A stretch of DNA of 64,000 bases, taken from NCBI RefSeq assembly GCF_000253295.1, contig NC_015717.1, positions 3,782,001 through 3,846,000 of the forward strand, given 5' to 3'. This stretch comes from Hyphomicrobium sp. MC1 (lineage in GTDB: Bacteria; Pseudomonadota; Alphaproteobacteria; Rhizobiales; Hyphomicrobiaceae). Shown one piece after another: positions 17,692-27,021 of the stretch; position 1 is the first letter of the stretch; each line of letters opens with the position of its first letter. The notes below the pieces were generated by a model. The model was not told the origin of the DNA, made no database searches, and was given only the letters and a program-made list of their open reading frames with translations. A program made the translations under genes and the position numbers.

Positions 17692-18573
17692 TCAATGGTT
17701 CTCGTCGATCTCGTCGTGCAGCAAGCTCAGCAACTGCCGCTTGAGAGCGATGAATTCCGGTTCAAGGATCAGATTGGTCGTGCGAGGCCGCGGGATATTT
17801 ACCTTCACCTGAGCCTTGATGCGACCCGGCCGGGCCGTCATCACCAGCACGCGGTCGCCAAGAAGAAGCGCTTCTTCGATGTCGTGCGTCACGAACAGCA
17901 CTGTCTTGTGATGGCGCTCCCAAACGCGCAGAAGCAGCTTCTGCATCGTCGTTCGCGTCTGGCTATCCAGAGCGCCGAACGGTTCGTCCATCAAAAGAAC
18001 GGCGGGATCGTTCGCCAACGCGCGCGCAATCGCAACGCGTTGCTTCATGCCTCCGGACAGCTGCGACGGGTAATGGTTCGCAAACGCCGTTAGGCCGACC
18101 TCTTCAAGGTATTGGTCGACGATCTTGCGGCGCTCGGGCGCCGCCATTCCTCTTCGCTTTGGGCCGTACTCGATATTGGCCCGCACGGTTAGCCAGGGAA
18201 AAAGTGTATATCCCTGAAAGACCATGCCGCGCTCACGACCGGGCTCGAACACCTCATGCCCGTTGACGAGAATGCGTCCAGACGTGGCGTCGTGAAGGCC
18301 GGCCGCCAGATAAAGCAGGCTCGACTTTCCGCATCCTGACGGGCCCACAATGACGCAGAATTCGTTATCGGGCACGGTGAAGGATACATTGTCGATCGCC
18401 AGAACTCCAGCGCTGCCGCCATAGCGCAGTGAGACGTTCTCGACGGCGATTTGATCGCTCGTGGACATCGCCACGGCCTGCTGGTCAACGGCTTGCATCA
18501 TCTTGTCCGCGACGGAGGCTTCCCTGTCCAAATCGGGTTGATCGATTACCATTCGCTGCGCGTTGCTCGTCAT
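17692..18573 (-). CDS. ABC transporter ATPase, NitT/TauT (SsuB/TauB) family
   Basis: The start is set at ATG 18573, which overlaps the permease stop by ATGA; 293 aa. An N-terminal tail of about 35 residues precedes the nucleotide-binding domain. That domain has Walker A GPSGCGKSSLL, the ABC signature LSGGMKQRVAIARAL, Walker B LLMDEPFGALD and the switch His of VTHDIEEALLL. It energises import through the permease encoded just upstream. The family carries taurine, sulfonates, nitrate, pyrimidines and other small anions, so the substrate cannot be read from this subunit. Confidence 0.92.
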   Translation of the reverse strand: MTSNAQRMVIDQPDLDREASVADKMMQAVDQQAVAMSTSDQIAVENVSLRYGGSAGVLAIDNVSFTVPDNEFCVIVGPSGCGKSSLLYLAAGLHDATSGRILVNGHEVFEPGRERGMVFQGYTLFPWLTVRANIEYGPKRRGMAAPERRKIVDQYLEEVGLTAFANHYPSQLSGGMKQRVAIARALANDPAVLLMDEPFGALDSQTRTTMQKLLLRVWERHHKTVLFVTHDIEEALLLGDRVLVMTARPGRIKAQVKVNIPRPRTTNLILEPEFIALKRQLLSLLHDEIDENH

Positions 18574-19373
18574 ACTGCCCACGGCGCGGCCCTCCGGCGT
18601 AAAATTCTGAATGCCGTGTCGGTTATCAGTCCGAGCACGCCGATCGCGGCGATGGCCATGAAAATGATGTCGACCTGGAAGCCGCGCATCGCCTTGAGAC
18701 TGATGTAGCCGAGGCCGCTCGATGCTGCGACGAGTTCAGCGACGACCAGATAGGTCCAAGCCCAACCCATCGTCACGCGCAATGTGTCGAGAATTGACGG
18801 CAGAGCCGCCGGAAAGATGACGTGCCAGACAACCTCGCGCCGACGCGTGCCGAGCGTATAGGATGCATTGACGAGGTCCTGAGGGACGTTACGCGCGCAA
18901 TCGGAAATCATCACAAGCTGCTGGAAGAAAGTGCCGAAGAAAATCACGGTAATGCGCTGCTCGATGCCAATGCCGATCCACAGGATGAACAGTGGAACGA
19001 AAGAGGTTACAGGCAAATAGCGGATGAAATTGACCAGCGGCTCCAGGCCGGATTGAACGAGCTTGTAGGTGCCCATCCACAAGCCGAGCGGAACTGCGAT
19101 CAGCGACGAGATGATGAAGCCCAGGATGACGACCTCGGCACTCGCCATCGTGTTTTCCAGAAGGCTGCCGTCAGCAGCCTTCTCGATCGTTCTGGTGACG
19201 ACGGCGCTCGGTGTGGGCAAGAAGGTGCTCGCCACCAGACCGCCGTAGGACAGAATGGCCCAGGCGCCGAGAACGAGCAGCCAAACCAACGCTGCGGCTG
19301 CGAGACCCGTGCTCTGCGGTATGTTGCCGAAAGGTGTGGTCAAGCGCATCCAAGCGGATTTTCGTTGTGGCAT
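18570..19373 (-). CDS. ABC transporter permease, SsuC/TauC family
   Basis: A 267-aa inner-membrane protein with about six hydrophobic segments and the binding-protein-dependent transport motif in the region AARNVPQDLVNASYTLGTRRREVVWHVIFPAALPSIL (EAA-type loop near residues 160-195). It lies between the binding-protein gene (44 nt upstream) and the ATPase gene (4-nt overlap). It forms the channel of a NitT/TauT importer. Confidence 0.92.
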   Translation of the reverse strand: MPQRKSAWMRLTTPFGNIPQSTGLAAAALVWLLVLGAWAILSYGGLVASTFLPTPSAVVTRTIEKAADGSLLENTMASAEVVILGFIISSLIAVPLGLWMGTYKLVQSGLEPLVNFIRYLPVTSFVPLFILWIGIGIEQRITVIFFGTFFQQLVMISDCARNVPQDLVNASYTLGTRRREVVWHVIFPAALPSILDTLRVTMGWAWTYLVVAELVAASSGLGYISLKAMRGFQVDIIFMAIAAIGVLGLITDTAFRILRRRAAPWAV

Positions 19374-19417
19374 GCGAGTGCTCGTCTCGATCAGGTAGGC
19401 CGGTAAGGAAGGTTCGA

Positions 19418-20410
19418 TTATTTCACATCAATGAAGCGCGCATCGACGAGCGTCGAAGCATCCTGCTTCATTTTCAGTTTGCCGGTCGAACCCAAGAAAT
19501 CGTTGGCGAACCCGATCAGCTTGGAAAGCCCAGAGGAACCATCGGCGGGACCCATGTAGGCAATGTTGCGCTCACGATCGTAGTAGAGCACGCCCTTCGC
19601 CGACTGGGCGAAGTCTTCCGGCTTCTCAAGATAGCCACCAACGCCTTTGGCCATGATCGCGTATGCCTCAGTCGGATGCTGCTTGAGATATTCGATGGCC
19701 TTGTAGTAGGCGCGAACGAAGCCTTCGACCTCTTTGGGGTTCTTCTCGATCACGTCACAACGCAGCGCGACGACGTCGACGATGGAGCCAGGCGTGGTGG
19801 ACGAGTCGATCAGGACTTTGCCCTTTTTCTGCTCGCGTACGAACGACAGGTGCGGTTCCCAGGTGACGGCTGCGGGAATGCGGCCAGCGATGAATGCCGC
19901 TGCGGCGTCATCTGCCGTCAAGTTTGTAATCTTGACGTCGCTTTCGGTCATACCCTCCTTTTTGAGGAGAATATTGAACCAGAATTCCGAAATTGATCCC
20001 TCATTAAGCCCGACTTCTTTTCCTTTGAGATCCTTGAGAGACTTCACGTCATCCTGCGTGAGGACGCCATCTCCGCCGTGGCTCTCGTCGAGGGCCAGGA
20101 CATACTTGAAGCAGAGGTCTTTGGAGCGGTATTTTATAAGCTCGTCGACCGTTGAGGCCGCGCCATCGAGATCGCCGCGTGCCGTAGCTGCCATATAGAG
20201 CGAGGCCTCCTCGATGATCTTGAGGTCGACGTCCACGCCCTCTTCTTTGAAATAGCCGAGGTCGCGCGCCAGAAAGAGCGGGCCGTAGCCGACCCAGGTC
20301 GTCATGCCGAGACGGAGCTGTCCGGCATTCGCCGCCAACGGATTGGAAATGCCGATCGACAACGCAATCGCGGCAGTGAAAAGCGTCTTTTGCAGCATTC
20401 TTGCAATCAT
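19418..20410 (-). CDS. ABC transporter periplasmic binding protein, NMT1/TauA type
   Basis: The ATG at 20410 gives 330 aa starting directly with a Sec signal peptide (MIARMLQKTLFTAAIALSIG through LAANAG); an in-frame start at 20440 would add a polar tail. The mature domain begins LRLGMTTWVGYGPLFLARDLGYF and has the type II periplasmic fold with TWEPHLS near residue 200. It is the first gene of a binding protein-permease-ATPase operon next to amine dehydrogenases, so an amine-related or other organic nitrogen substrate is possible. The family is too broad to name it. Confidence 0.88.
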   Translation of the reverse strand: MIARMLQKTLFTAAIALSIGISNPLAANAGQLRLGMTTWVGYGPLFLARDLGYFKEEGVDVDLKIIEEASLYMAATARGDLDGAASTVDELIKYRSKDLCFKYVLALDESHGGDGVLTQDDVKSLKDLKGKEVGLNEGSISEFWFNILLKKEGMTESDVKITNLTADDAAAAFIAGRIPAAVTWEPHLSFVREQKKGKVLIDSSTTPGSIVDVVALRCDVIEKNPKEVEGFVRAYYKAIEYLKQHPTEAYAIMAKGVGGYLEKPEDFAQSAKGVLYYDRERNIAYMGPADGSSGLSKLIGFANDFLGSTGKLKMKQDASTLVDARFIDVK

Positions 20411-20692
20411 GTCGGGTCTTTCTGGATTGGTCGGCGCCATCGCCCAGGACGGGCGAAGCCGATGTTGCTGGTTCGAAGTTCCGTTCTTGAGCTTCCGCGA
20501 AAACCCCGGTTTCGTGAGCGCGATCGGTATTCGTCGCCGGAGCCAAATGACAACTCGGTGATAAAATCACCCTGGTGGCTCGGGACGAATTACTCATTTC
20601 ATCTGCCCTGCTTCGACAAAGCCGAAGCAACACCCAGATCTCGCTGTTGCGGAGTTTGGAAAGTCCGAAGCGCCGGCCGACGGTTATTTTGG

Positions 20693-21640
20693 CTATTTGC
20701 GCGACCAACGTTCAAAATTTGGAGCCGCCATGCCGGGAATGTAGGCATCGGAGACGTGGGCACGACAATGTGCCTCAAAGGCCGAGATCAGCCTCGATTT
20801 TCGCAATTGTGATAGTGTTGCGATGCCGATCGTCATCGGCCGATGGTCACCCACCAGCCGCAACCGAACGACGCGTCGGCCGTCGAGCGCAAAGTCTGAC
20901 CGTGGCCGCACATTGGCGAGCGTGTAACCGTAGCGATTTGCAACCATGGTGCGGACGACATCGGGGTGCGGTGACCGCATTGCGATGGAGGGCTCCAGCC
21001 CCTCTTTCAAGAAGAGGGCAAGGAAGTACTCGCGGCTAAGCGGCAGGTCGAGCAAAACGAGCGGCTCTTTCGCTAAGTCCTGCAGGCTCACCGCGGGCTG
21101 GCTTGCCAACGGGTGCGTCTCGGCAACCACGACGTGGACCGGCAAGCTCGCCAAAGGCACGAATTCGATATCGTCGGCGAGTTGCAGATCGTAGGTGACC
21201 GCGACATCGATCTCGCCACGGCGCAGACTGTCGAGCAACTGCTCCTGATTGTTCTCGACCAAACGGATTTGCGCCGCCGGGAAAGCCGAAACAAAGGAAT
21301 GAGCAAGTTCGGGCATGACCATCGGCGTGATGGTAACGAAGCTCCCGACCGTCAGCTGTCCTCGCACCTGATCGATAGCTTCGCTCGCTGCGGTATAGAG
21401 AGCGTTCGCCTGTTCGATGATGCGCTTTGCCTCAAGCAGCAAAATGCTGCCCGCCGGTGTCAGAGACAGGCCCTGCGCATGCTGCCGAATGAACAACTGC
21501 ACGCCGAGTTCCTGTTCCAGACTGGAAATTGCGGTCGATATCGACGGCTGGGAAATGTTTACGCGCTCGGATGCGAGGGTAATGCTCCCGGTCTCGGCGG
21601 TGGCGATGAAATATTCGAGCTGTCTGAATGTGAAGCGCAT
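20693..21640 (-). CDS. LysR-family transcriptional regulator
   Basis: The ATG at 21640 gives 315 aa starting MRFTFRQLEYFIATAETGSI, the normal LysR beginning; an earlier in-frame start would add 19 residues. The winged HTH (about 1-60, with ERVNISQPSISTAISSLEQELGV) is followed by a substrate-binding domain (about 90-295). It lies upstream of and co-directional with the ABC transporter and near the amine dehydrogenases, which it probably regulates. Its LysR-type box may be the palindrome at 13243-13261; that is inferred. Confidence 0.9.
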   Translation of the reverse strand: MRFTFRQLEYFIATAETGSITLASERVNISQPSISTAISSLEQELGVQLFIRQHAQGLSLTPAGSILLLEAKRIIEQANALYTAASEAIDQVRGQLTVGSFVTITPMVMPELAHSFVSAFPAAQIRLVENNQEQLLDSLRRGEIDVAVTYDLQLADDIEFVPLASLPVHVVVAETHPLASQPAVSLQDLAKEPLVLLDLPLSREYFLALFLKEGLEPSIAMRSPHPDVVRTMVANRYGYTLANVRPRSDFALDGRRVVRLRLVGDHRPMTIGIATLSQLRKSRLISAFEAHCRAHVSDAYIPGMAAPNFERWSRK

Positions 21641-22065
21641 AATTCTGGATATATCATGCACTAACGACAGGGAAAGCTCACCAAAGTCGCAAGGCAAACT
21701 CTGGGGGTGGCGTCTACGCCAAACCGGCTCGATACGTTTCGCGCTGCGCTAAGCGAAGGACGCCCTAAGACTTTCGGCCCCACGAACGAACGCATTTATG
21801 TTAATAATGAAGCCGCCGACCATCGGCGGCGCATCGGGCTCACGGATGAGGTTTAACCCCGCGCCTCTGGGCTGCAGAAAATTCGATAGAGCGCCTGAAC
21901 GAGGAGCGCGTTTTTTTTCCGTCGGACGATAGAAGATCTGCTTCGCCTCGCAACGCGTCTCGACAACGCCCGCCTCGGATCGACATTATACATTTTTGCA
22001 TAATGTATAGCGTCGCCCGATCAAGGCTCCCTTTGGAAAATGATTTTGCTAGGCAAAGTTCGCGG
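21641..22065. other. Intergenic region with small inverted repeats
   Basis: No gene is seen in these 425 nt. A perfect 8-bp hairpin GCCGCCGA/TCGGCGGC lies at 21812-21830. A second, AT-rich one (TATACATT at 21987-21994 against AATGTATA at 22002-22009) lies just beyond cobA. A T8 run at 21911-21918 follows weakly paired bases. The region should contain the LysR promoter and the end of the nitrate operon. Confidence 0.45.
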
Positions 22066-22998
22066 TCAAACAGCCGCGCATCCGCTCCGAGACAGGGAAG
22101 ATGCGGTTAGCGGTTCCGTTCCCGCGTATACCGATCCGACACCAAGTACGAGCGGTTCCGAGCGATCGAACGTCTCAACAACACTTTCAAGCTCTTTAAG
22201 CTGACCGCGCGCAACCTTCTGATTTTGACGACTGAGCGAAGACGCCACACCAACGGGTGTATCCTCTGACATCCCGAGCGCGATGAGGCGCTTGGAGATT
22301 TCTGCGGCGAGAGGCGCGCCCATATAGAAGATCGTCGTCGCCGAAGGATCGGCGATCGCCTGCCAATCGAGATCTTCCGGCAGACCGCCGTTTTTCGAGT
22401 GCCCCGTCACGAAGCGTACTGATTTTGCGTGATTGCGATGCGTCAGCGAAATTCCGAATGCGGAAGCCATCGCCGATGCCGCTGTTATGCCGGGTACAAT
22501 CCGTGCCTCCAGACCTTCTGCTGCAAGATACGATACTTCCTCTCCTGCCCTTCCGAAGATCGCGGGATCTCCGGCTTTCAGGCGAACGACATGACTGCCC
22601 GCGCTGGCGTATTCGACCATCAGCCGATTGATGTCGTCTTGGCGGCAGCTCGGCCGTCCGCCTCTTTTGCCAACGCAAATCAACTCGGCGTGTCGCGGCG
22701 CCAATTCGAGTATGGCGTCAGACACAAGCGCATCGAATAGAATGACGTCCGCTGCTTCTATGGCTCGCAACGCCTTGATCGTCAGAAGCTCGGGATCACC
22801 AGGCCCCGCGCCGACCAGCGTAACGCAACCGCGCGACTTGTCGCCTTTTGTTGCCGAGCCGATCTTCGCTGCTGACCCCTTCAGCATTGAGGCAACCGGC
22901 GCGACGGCTGCCTTTAAAGCCAAACCGAACATTCTGAGCAATGACAACCGTCCCGGACTTGCCTCCGGTTGCAAAAACGTCGTCGCATCTGATTGCAT
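22066..22998 (-). CDS. cobA: Uroporphyrinogen-III C-methyltransferase for sirohaem synthesis
   Basis: A 310-aa SAM-dependent methyltransferase with a non-catalytic N-terminal tail of about 55 residues. The diagnostic motifs are VGAGPGDPELLT, GDPAIFGRAGEE and VPGITAASAMASAFGISLTHR. It makes precorrin-2, the precursor of sirohaem, the cofactor of the nitrite reductase encoded upstream (nirB). Its ATG follows a GAGGA ribosome site and lies 39 nt beyond the porin stop, so it is probably the last gene of the nitrate assimilation operon. It is the single-domain form, without the CysG dehydrogenase/chelatase module. Confidence 0.92.
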   Translation of the reverse strand: MQSDATTFLQPEASPGRLSLLRMFGLALKAAVAPVASMLKGSAAKIGSATKGDKSRGCVTLVGAGPGDPELLTIKALRAIEAADVILFDALVSDAILELAPRHAELICVGKRGGRPSCRQDDINRLMVEYASAGSHVVRLKAGDPAIFGRAGEEVSYLAAEGLEARIVPGITAASAMASAFGISLTHRNHAKSVRFVTGHSKNGGLPEDLDWQAIADPSATTIFYMGAPLAAEISKRLIALGMSEDTPVGVASSLSRQNQKVARGQLKELESVVETFDRSEPLVLGVGSVYAGTEPLTASSLSRSGCAAV

Positions 22999-23037
22999 GA
23001 AGAAGTCCTCAGCTATCGCCGATCCGAATTTCAGGCT

Positions 23038-24287
23038 TCAAAAATTGATCAGTCCACCGAAGCTGACGAGGTCGAGGCCTTCGAGGTCGGATAGACTGGA
23101 CACACCCGACACATCCGCATCGTAGTGCTGATATTTGACGTAGACCGTCATCGCTGCTGCGTCGATCTCCTGGGCTATGCCACCGCCGTAACGCTGGAAC
23201 GAGCTCCCCGTGGCGCCAAGCGCCAGCGCAGCCGGTCCAAGCTGGTCATCGTATTCGGCATAATCGCCATAGACGATCGTCGCACCCAGCGGCGTCCAGT
23301 TCCGGCGAATACCCGACTTGATGTACCAGTGATGGCTGTCGGGTGCGGTCGCGCCGTTCACAAGCTTTGCGTCGTTGTTGTCCTCACGGCCGTACGCGCC
23401 GTGGAAGAACAGACCCGTCGGCATATGCTCGATGTAGCCGCCGGCCTGGAAGTATTGACTGTCCTTCGAGGTCAAGACTGCCGTGCCGCTGATGCGCTCA
23501 TCAGAGTTCTCAGAATAGCCGACGCCAAGGTTGACCTTGAAGTCGTTCCACTTGCCGGCATAGCGCGCTGCAAGTTCCCAGTCGTCGTCTTCGCCCCAAC
23601 TCGCCGAGACAGAGAAGCCGCCGAACACAGGTGAATCATAGCGCACCGCGTTCATCACGATGCCATCGCAATCGCCGCCGATCGGCGCATCCTGCGAATA
23701 ACAATAAGACAGCTGCCCCCACGTCATGTTGCCTGGTGCATAGCCGCCGCCCTTCTGGCGCAGCTTGAACTGCGGAAAGCCGTCGAAGAACGTGTAGTTG
23801 TCGATGACCTGCGTGCCGGATTTGTCCGTGAACATCGCCGCGCTTTTTGAAGCGTTCGCCTGACGGCCGACGCTCAAGCTGCCCAACTGGTCGCTCTTCA
23901 AATACCAGAACGACATCTGGACATTGAGGCCTTGGTTGAAGTCCGCCGAGTTCTGGTTCATGGCGTCGCCGGTCGAGGCGTTGCGGCCAAACGGATTATC
24001 CGCAAGGTTCTGGATGCGAATCAGGTAGCCGGCGGTCCATCCAGGCAGGATCTGCGCCTTGCCGTTGAAGATCACATGCGTGGCCTGCGTCGGGCCGAGG
24101 CCGTGCAGGTAGACGTTGCTTTCAGCACCATCGTCCCACCAGGTCATCTCTTGAGCCACATAGCCTGAGATCGTCAGCGAGACCTTGCGGTTGCCTTTGC
24201 GCGCCGTCGTCGCTTCAAGCTCGGCAACGCGTTCTTCCAAATCCGCGCAGCAATCACCGCCAAGGTCGGCTGCCCGAGACGGGGTAG
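23038..24287 (-). repeat. 1250-bp repeat, copy 1 (porin mature-protein region)
   Basis: This tract aligns with 36128-37377 at a constant offset of 13090 and looks identical base for base. It begins at the last base of the stop codon and ends at the codons for the signal-peptide cleavage region (TPSRA). Flanking bases diverge at once on both sides. This is the pattern of recent gene conversion or duplication. Confidence 0.95.
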
Positions 24288-24348
24288 AGAAACTCAGCAA
24301 CGCACCAAACGCCAGCATCACAGAAAGATATTTGCTTGCTCGCTTCAA
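23038..24348 (-). CDS. Outer-membrane porin (Porin_2 family) in the nitrate operon
   Basis: The start is placed at TTG 24348, which gives 436 aa and puts a Sec signal peptide first (residues 1-27, ending TPSRA). The ribosome site GGAG lies inside the last codons of nasA, whose stop is 4 nt upstream. No ATG fits. The mature protein starts AADLGGDCCADLEERVAELE, a coiled segment, followed by a barrel and the C-terminal Phe (GGLINF), as in alphaproteobacterial Porin_2 channels. It is co-transcribed with nasA and cobA and may serve nitrate or nitrite entry. The mature part appears identical to that of the porin at 36128. Confidence 0.85.
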   Translation of the reverse strand: MKRASKYLSVMLAFGALLSFSTPSRAADLGGDCCADLEERVAELEATTARKGNRKVSLTISGYVAQEMTWWDDGAESNVYLHGLGPTQATHVIFNGKAQILPGWTAGYLIRIQNLADNPFGRNASTGDAMNQNSADFNQGLNVQMSFWYLKSDQLGSLSVGRQANASKSAAMFTDKSGTQVIDNYTFFDGFPQFKLRQKGGGYAPGNMTWGQLSYCYSQDAPIGGDCDGIVMNAVRYDSPVFGGFSVSASWGEDDDWELAARYAGKWNDFKVNLGVGYSENSDERISGTAVLTSKDSQYFQAGGYIEHMPTGLFFHGAYGREDNNDAKLVNGATAPDSHHWYIKSGIRRNWTPLGATIVYGDYAEYDDQLGPAALALGATGSSFQRYGGGIAQEIDAAAMTVYVKYQHYDADVSGVSSLSDLEGLDLVSFGGLINF

Positions 24349-24352
24349 AGAT

Positions 24353-27010
24353 TCACTCCGCTGCCTGAAGGTTCTGCGCTTCGATAATGGTTTTGATTTC
24401 GGCACGGCATGAGCCGCAATTTGTTCCGGCCTGCAGCGTTTCTCCGATCTCTGCAACGGTGCGGCAGCCGCGCCGCGCGGCGGCTGCGATGTCATTGGCG
24501 CCGACGCCGAAACACGAGCAGACCGTTGCGCCCTTGTCGGCACCGCCAGCGCCCGGACGACCGGCGATGATCTTGAATCGGGCAGCGCGCTGATGTGCTG
24601 TCGCGAGTTGCGCAACGGCCCAATCGCGGGACACGGCCACCGGCTCCGGTGCGAGAAAAACAGCGCCCAACAGCGTTTCATCGCGATAGCAAGCGAAGCG
24701 GTAGCGTGCACTTTGGCAGTCGTGAAAGGCGATCGTATCGGCGTCCGACGACGAACCGAAAAGCGCGTTGGCGAACGCGGCCCAATCTTCGCGTCCCGAC
24801 GCAAAGCCAAGCTCGATGCGCCAGCCGCCGTCACACTTGGCAAGTGCCCAGTATTCCGCATTGATTTGCTCGGGCTTGCGGGCAAGAACCGCAAAGCCGT
24901 ATGTTTCGGCGACGAAGCGCTCGATACGGACAGCAACGTTCTTCGCAGCCGGCTGACCCGAGATCGGGTCAACGATAGAAGGCACGAGCATATCGACCCG
25001 TGCCTTCGAAGCGAACTGATCCGTCCAATGCATCGGAACGAATATCGAGCCCCGTTGCTGGCGCGCCGAAATCAACGCGCGCACCAGGACAGCCGCAGAG
25101 CCCGTCGAAACGCGAACGAGATCGGCATCTGCAATACCGTGACGCTTTGCGTCATCTGGATGGATCTCGGCGAACGGCTCACCGTAGTGCTGCGACAGGC
25201 GTTGACTTTTGCCGGTGCGCGTCAGCGTGTGCCAATGATCTCGGATGCGACCGGTATTGAGGGTCAGCGGAAAAGCTGAACGTTCGCGCCACACGCTCTC
25301 GAGTTTCGTCGCGACAAAGCGTGCTTTACGATCGGGCGTGAAAAAGTTTCCGTCCGCAAAGAAACGGATGCGGGAACTCTCGCCTCTCCGGCGAGGCCAC
25401 TGACACGGTTCGAGTGCGTCGAAATCATCCCCGGAAATATCGCTGAATGCGCCGATATCGAAATCGCGGGTGCCTTCATTCTCGAATGCAGAAAGCGCCG
25501 CATGCTCAGCGAAAATCTCTGACGGCGATTGGAACGCGAAGGCGCCCCCGAATCCCATGCGCTTTGCGACTTCGCACATGATCCACCAGTCGGGTTGTGC
25601 TTCGCCGGGTAGCGGCAGGAAACTGCGCTGTCGCGAGATGCGTCTCTCGGAATTGGTGACGGTGCCGCTTTTCTCTCCCCATGCCGCGGCTGGAAGCGTG
25701 ACATGAGCATGGCGCACCGTGTCTGTCTTCGCGATGACGTCCGAGACAACAACGAACGGGCAGTTGCGCAGGGCGTCTTCAACGTCGCCTGCATCCGGCA
25801 TCGAGACGACGGGATTCGTCGCCATGATCCAGATCGCCTTGATGCGTCCATCGGCGACGGCGCGGAACATATCGACGGCTTTGAGGCCGGCCCTTGCCGC
25901 GATCACCGGAGATTGCCAGAAGCGTTGGACGCGGTCGCAGTCGCCTACCCTGTCGAATTCCATATGAGCGGCGAGCGTGTTTGCCAGACCGCCAACTTCG
26001 CGACCGCCCATGGCGTTCGGCTGGCCTGTAACGGAAAACGGCCCGATGCCTGGCTTACCAATGCGGCCCGTCGCGAGGTGGCAATTGATGATGGCGTTGA
26101 CCTTGTCGGTGCCGCAGGACGACTGATTGACACCCTGGCTGAAGATGGTGACCACTTTTTCCGTGCGCGCGAAGATGTCGAAGAAGTCCTTAAGCCGTGC
26201 GTTCGACAGCCCGGTTCGCTCAACGATGGTCAGCGCATCGACAGATTGCGCAGTGTTGAGGGTGCCTTCGAACTCCGATGTGTGTGCGGAAACGAAGGCG
26301 TCGTCGATTGCGCCCACATCAGCCAGATGATTGAGCAGGCCGACGAACAGCGCGACGTCGCCGTCGGGCTTGATCGGCAAATGCATCTCGGCGAGATCGG
26401 CTGTCATCGTTCGACGCGGATCGATCAGCACGATCTTCATGCTCGGCCGCTTCTCTTTCGCTGCGACGATGCGCTGATAGAGAACCGGATGACACCACGC
26501 GAGGTTCGAGCCGACGAGCACGATGAGGTCCGCGCATTCGAGATCCTCGTAGCAGCCCGGCACGGTATCGGTGCCGAATGCGCGCTTGTGCCCGGCGACC
26601 GACGAGGCCATGCACAGCCGAGAATTCGTGTCGATATTCGCCGAGCCGATGAAGCCCTTCATCAGTTTGTTGGCGACGTAATAGTCTTCGGTGAGAAGCT
26701 GGCCGGAGACATAAAACGCGACCGAGTCCGGACCGTGCTTGGCGATCGTCTTGGAAAAACCAGAAGCGACGAGTTCGAGCGCCGCGTTCCAGCTCACGCG
26801 CCGACCGCCCACTTCGGGATATAGCAGGCGGTCATCGAGAGCGACGGTTTCGCCAAGCGCCGAACCCTTCGAGCACAGCCTGCCGAAGTTCGCCGGATGA
26901 TCCGGATCGCCGCTCACCGCGACCGTGCCGTCGACCGACGCTTCCGCAAGCACACCGCAGCCGACGCCGCAGTACGGACACGTCGTCTTTGTTGGCTGAG
27001 GCATGGCCAT
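24353..27010 (-). CDS. nasA: Assimilatory nitrate reductase catalytic subunit
   Basis: The ATG at 27010, preceded by GAGG in the nirD stop region, gives 885 aa. Cys11, Cys14, Cys18 and Cys46 bind the N-terminal 4Fe-4S cluster. The molybdopterin-guanine dinucleotide domains follow, with NSRLCMASSVAGHKRAFGTD typical of NasA/NarB. The C-terminal 60 residues form a BFD-like 2Fe-2S domain (VCSCFGVGANDI and TNCGSCRAEI), as in the NADH-linked or ferredoxin-linked bacterial NasA. It has no signal peptide and works in the cytoplasm, reducing nitrate to nitrite for NirBD. It lies 11 nt after nirD and 4 nt before the porin start. Confidence 0.95.
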   Translation of the reverse strand: MAMPQPTKTTCPYCGVGCGVLAEASVDGTVAVSGDPDHPANFGRLCSKGSALGETVALDDRLLYPEVGGRRVSWNAALELVASGFSKTIAKHGPDSVAFYVSGQLLTEDYYVANKLMKGFIGSANIDTNSRLCMASSVAGHKRAFGTDTVPGCYEDLECADLIVLVGSNLAWCHPVLYQRIVAAKEKRPSMKIVLIDPRRTMTADLAEMHLPIKPDGDVALFVGLLNHLADVGAIDDAFVSAHTSEFEGTLNTAQSVDALTIVERTGLSNARLKDFFDIFARTEKVVTIFSQGVNQSSCGTDKVNAIINCHLATGRIGKPGIGPFSVTGQPNAMGGREVGGLANTLAAHMEFDRVGDCDRVQRFWQSPVIAARAGLKAVDMFRAVADGRIKAIWIMATNPVVSMPDAGDVEDALRNCPFVVVSDVIAKTDTVRHAHVTLPAAAWGEKSGTVTNSERRISRQRSFLPLPGEAQPDWWIMCEVAKRMGFGGAFAFQSPSEIFAEHAALSAFENEGTRDFDIGAFSDISGDDFDALEPCQWPRRRGESSRIRFFADGNFFTPDRKARFVATKLESVWRERSAFPLTLNTGRIRDHWHTLTRTGKSQRLSQHYGEPFAEIHPDDAKRHGIADADLVRVSTGSAAVLVRALISARQQRGSIFVPMHWTDQFASKARVDMLVPSIVDPISGQPAAKNVAVRIERFVAETYGFAVLARKPEQINAEYWALAKCDGGWRIELGFASGREDWAAFANALFGSSSDADTIAFHDCQSARYRFACYRDETLLGAVFLAPEPVAVSRDWAVAQLATAHQRAARFKIIAGRPGAGGADKGATVCSCFGVGANDIAAAARRGCRTVAEIGETLQAGTNCGSCRAEIKTIIEAQNLQAAE

Positions 27011-27021
27011 CGATATTTGCC

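Noticed and set aside
21812..21830. Perfect 8-bp hairpin between the LysR gene and cobA as a terminator
   Set aside because: No T-run follows on either strand and it is over 200 nt from the cobA stop, so it is only noted as an inverted repeat.
25703..26824. A 373-codon open frame on the plus strand opposite nasA
   Set aside because: Antisense shadow of the high-GC nasA gene with no ribosome site or family match.
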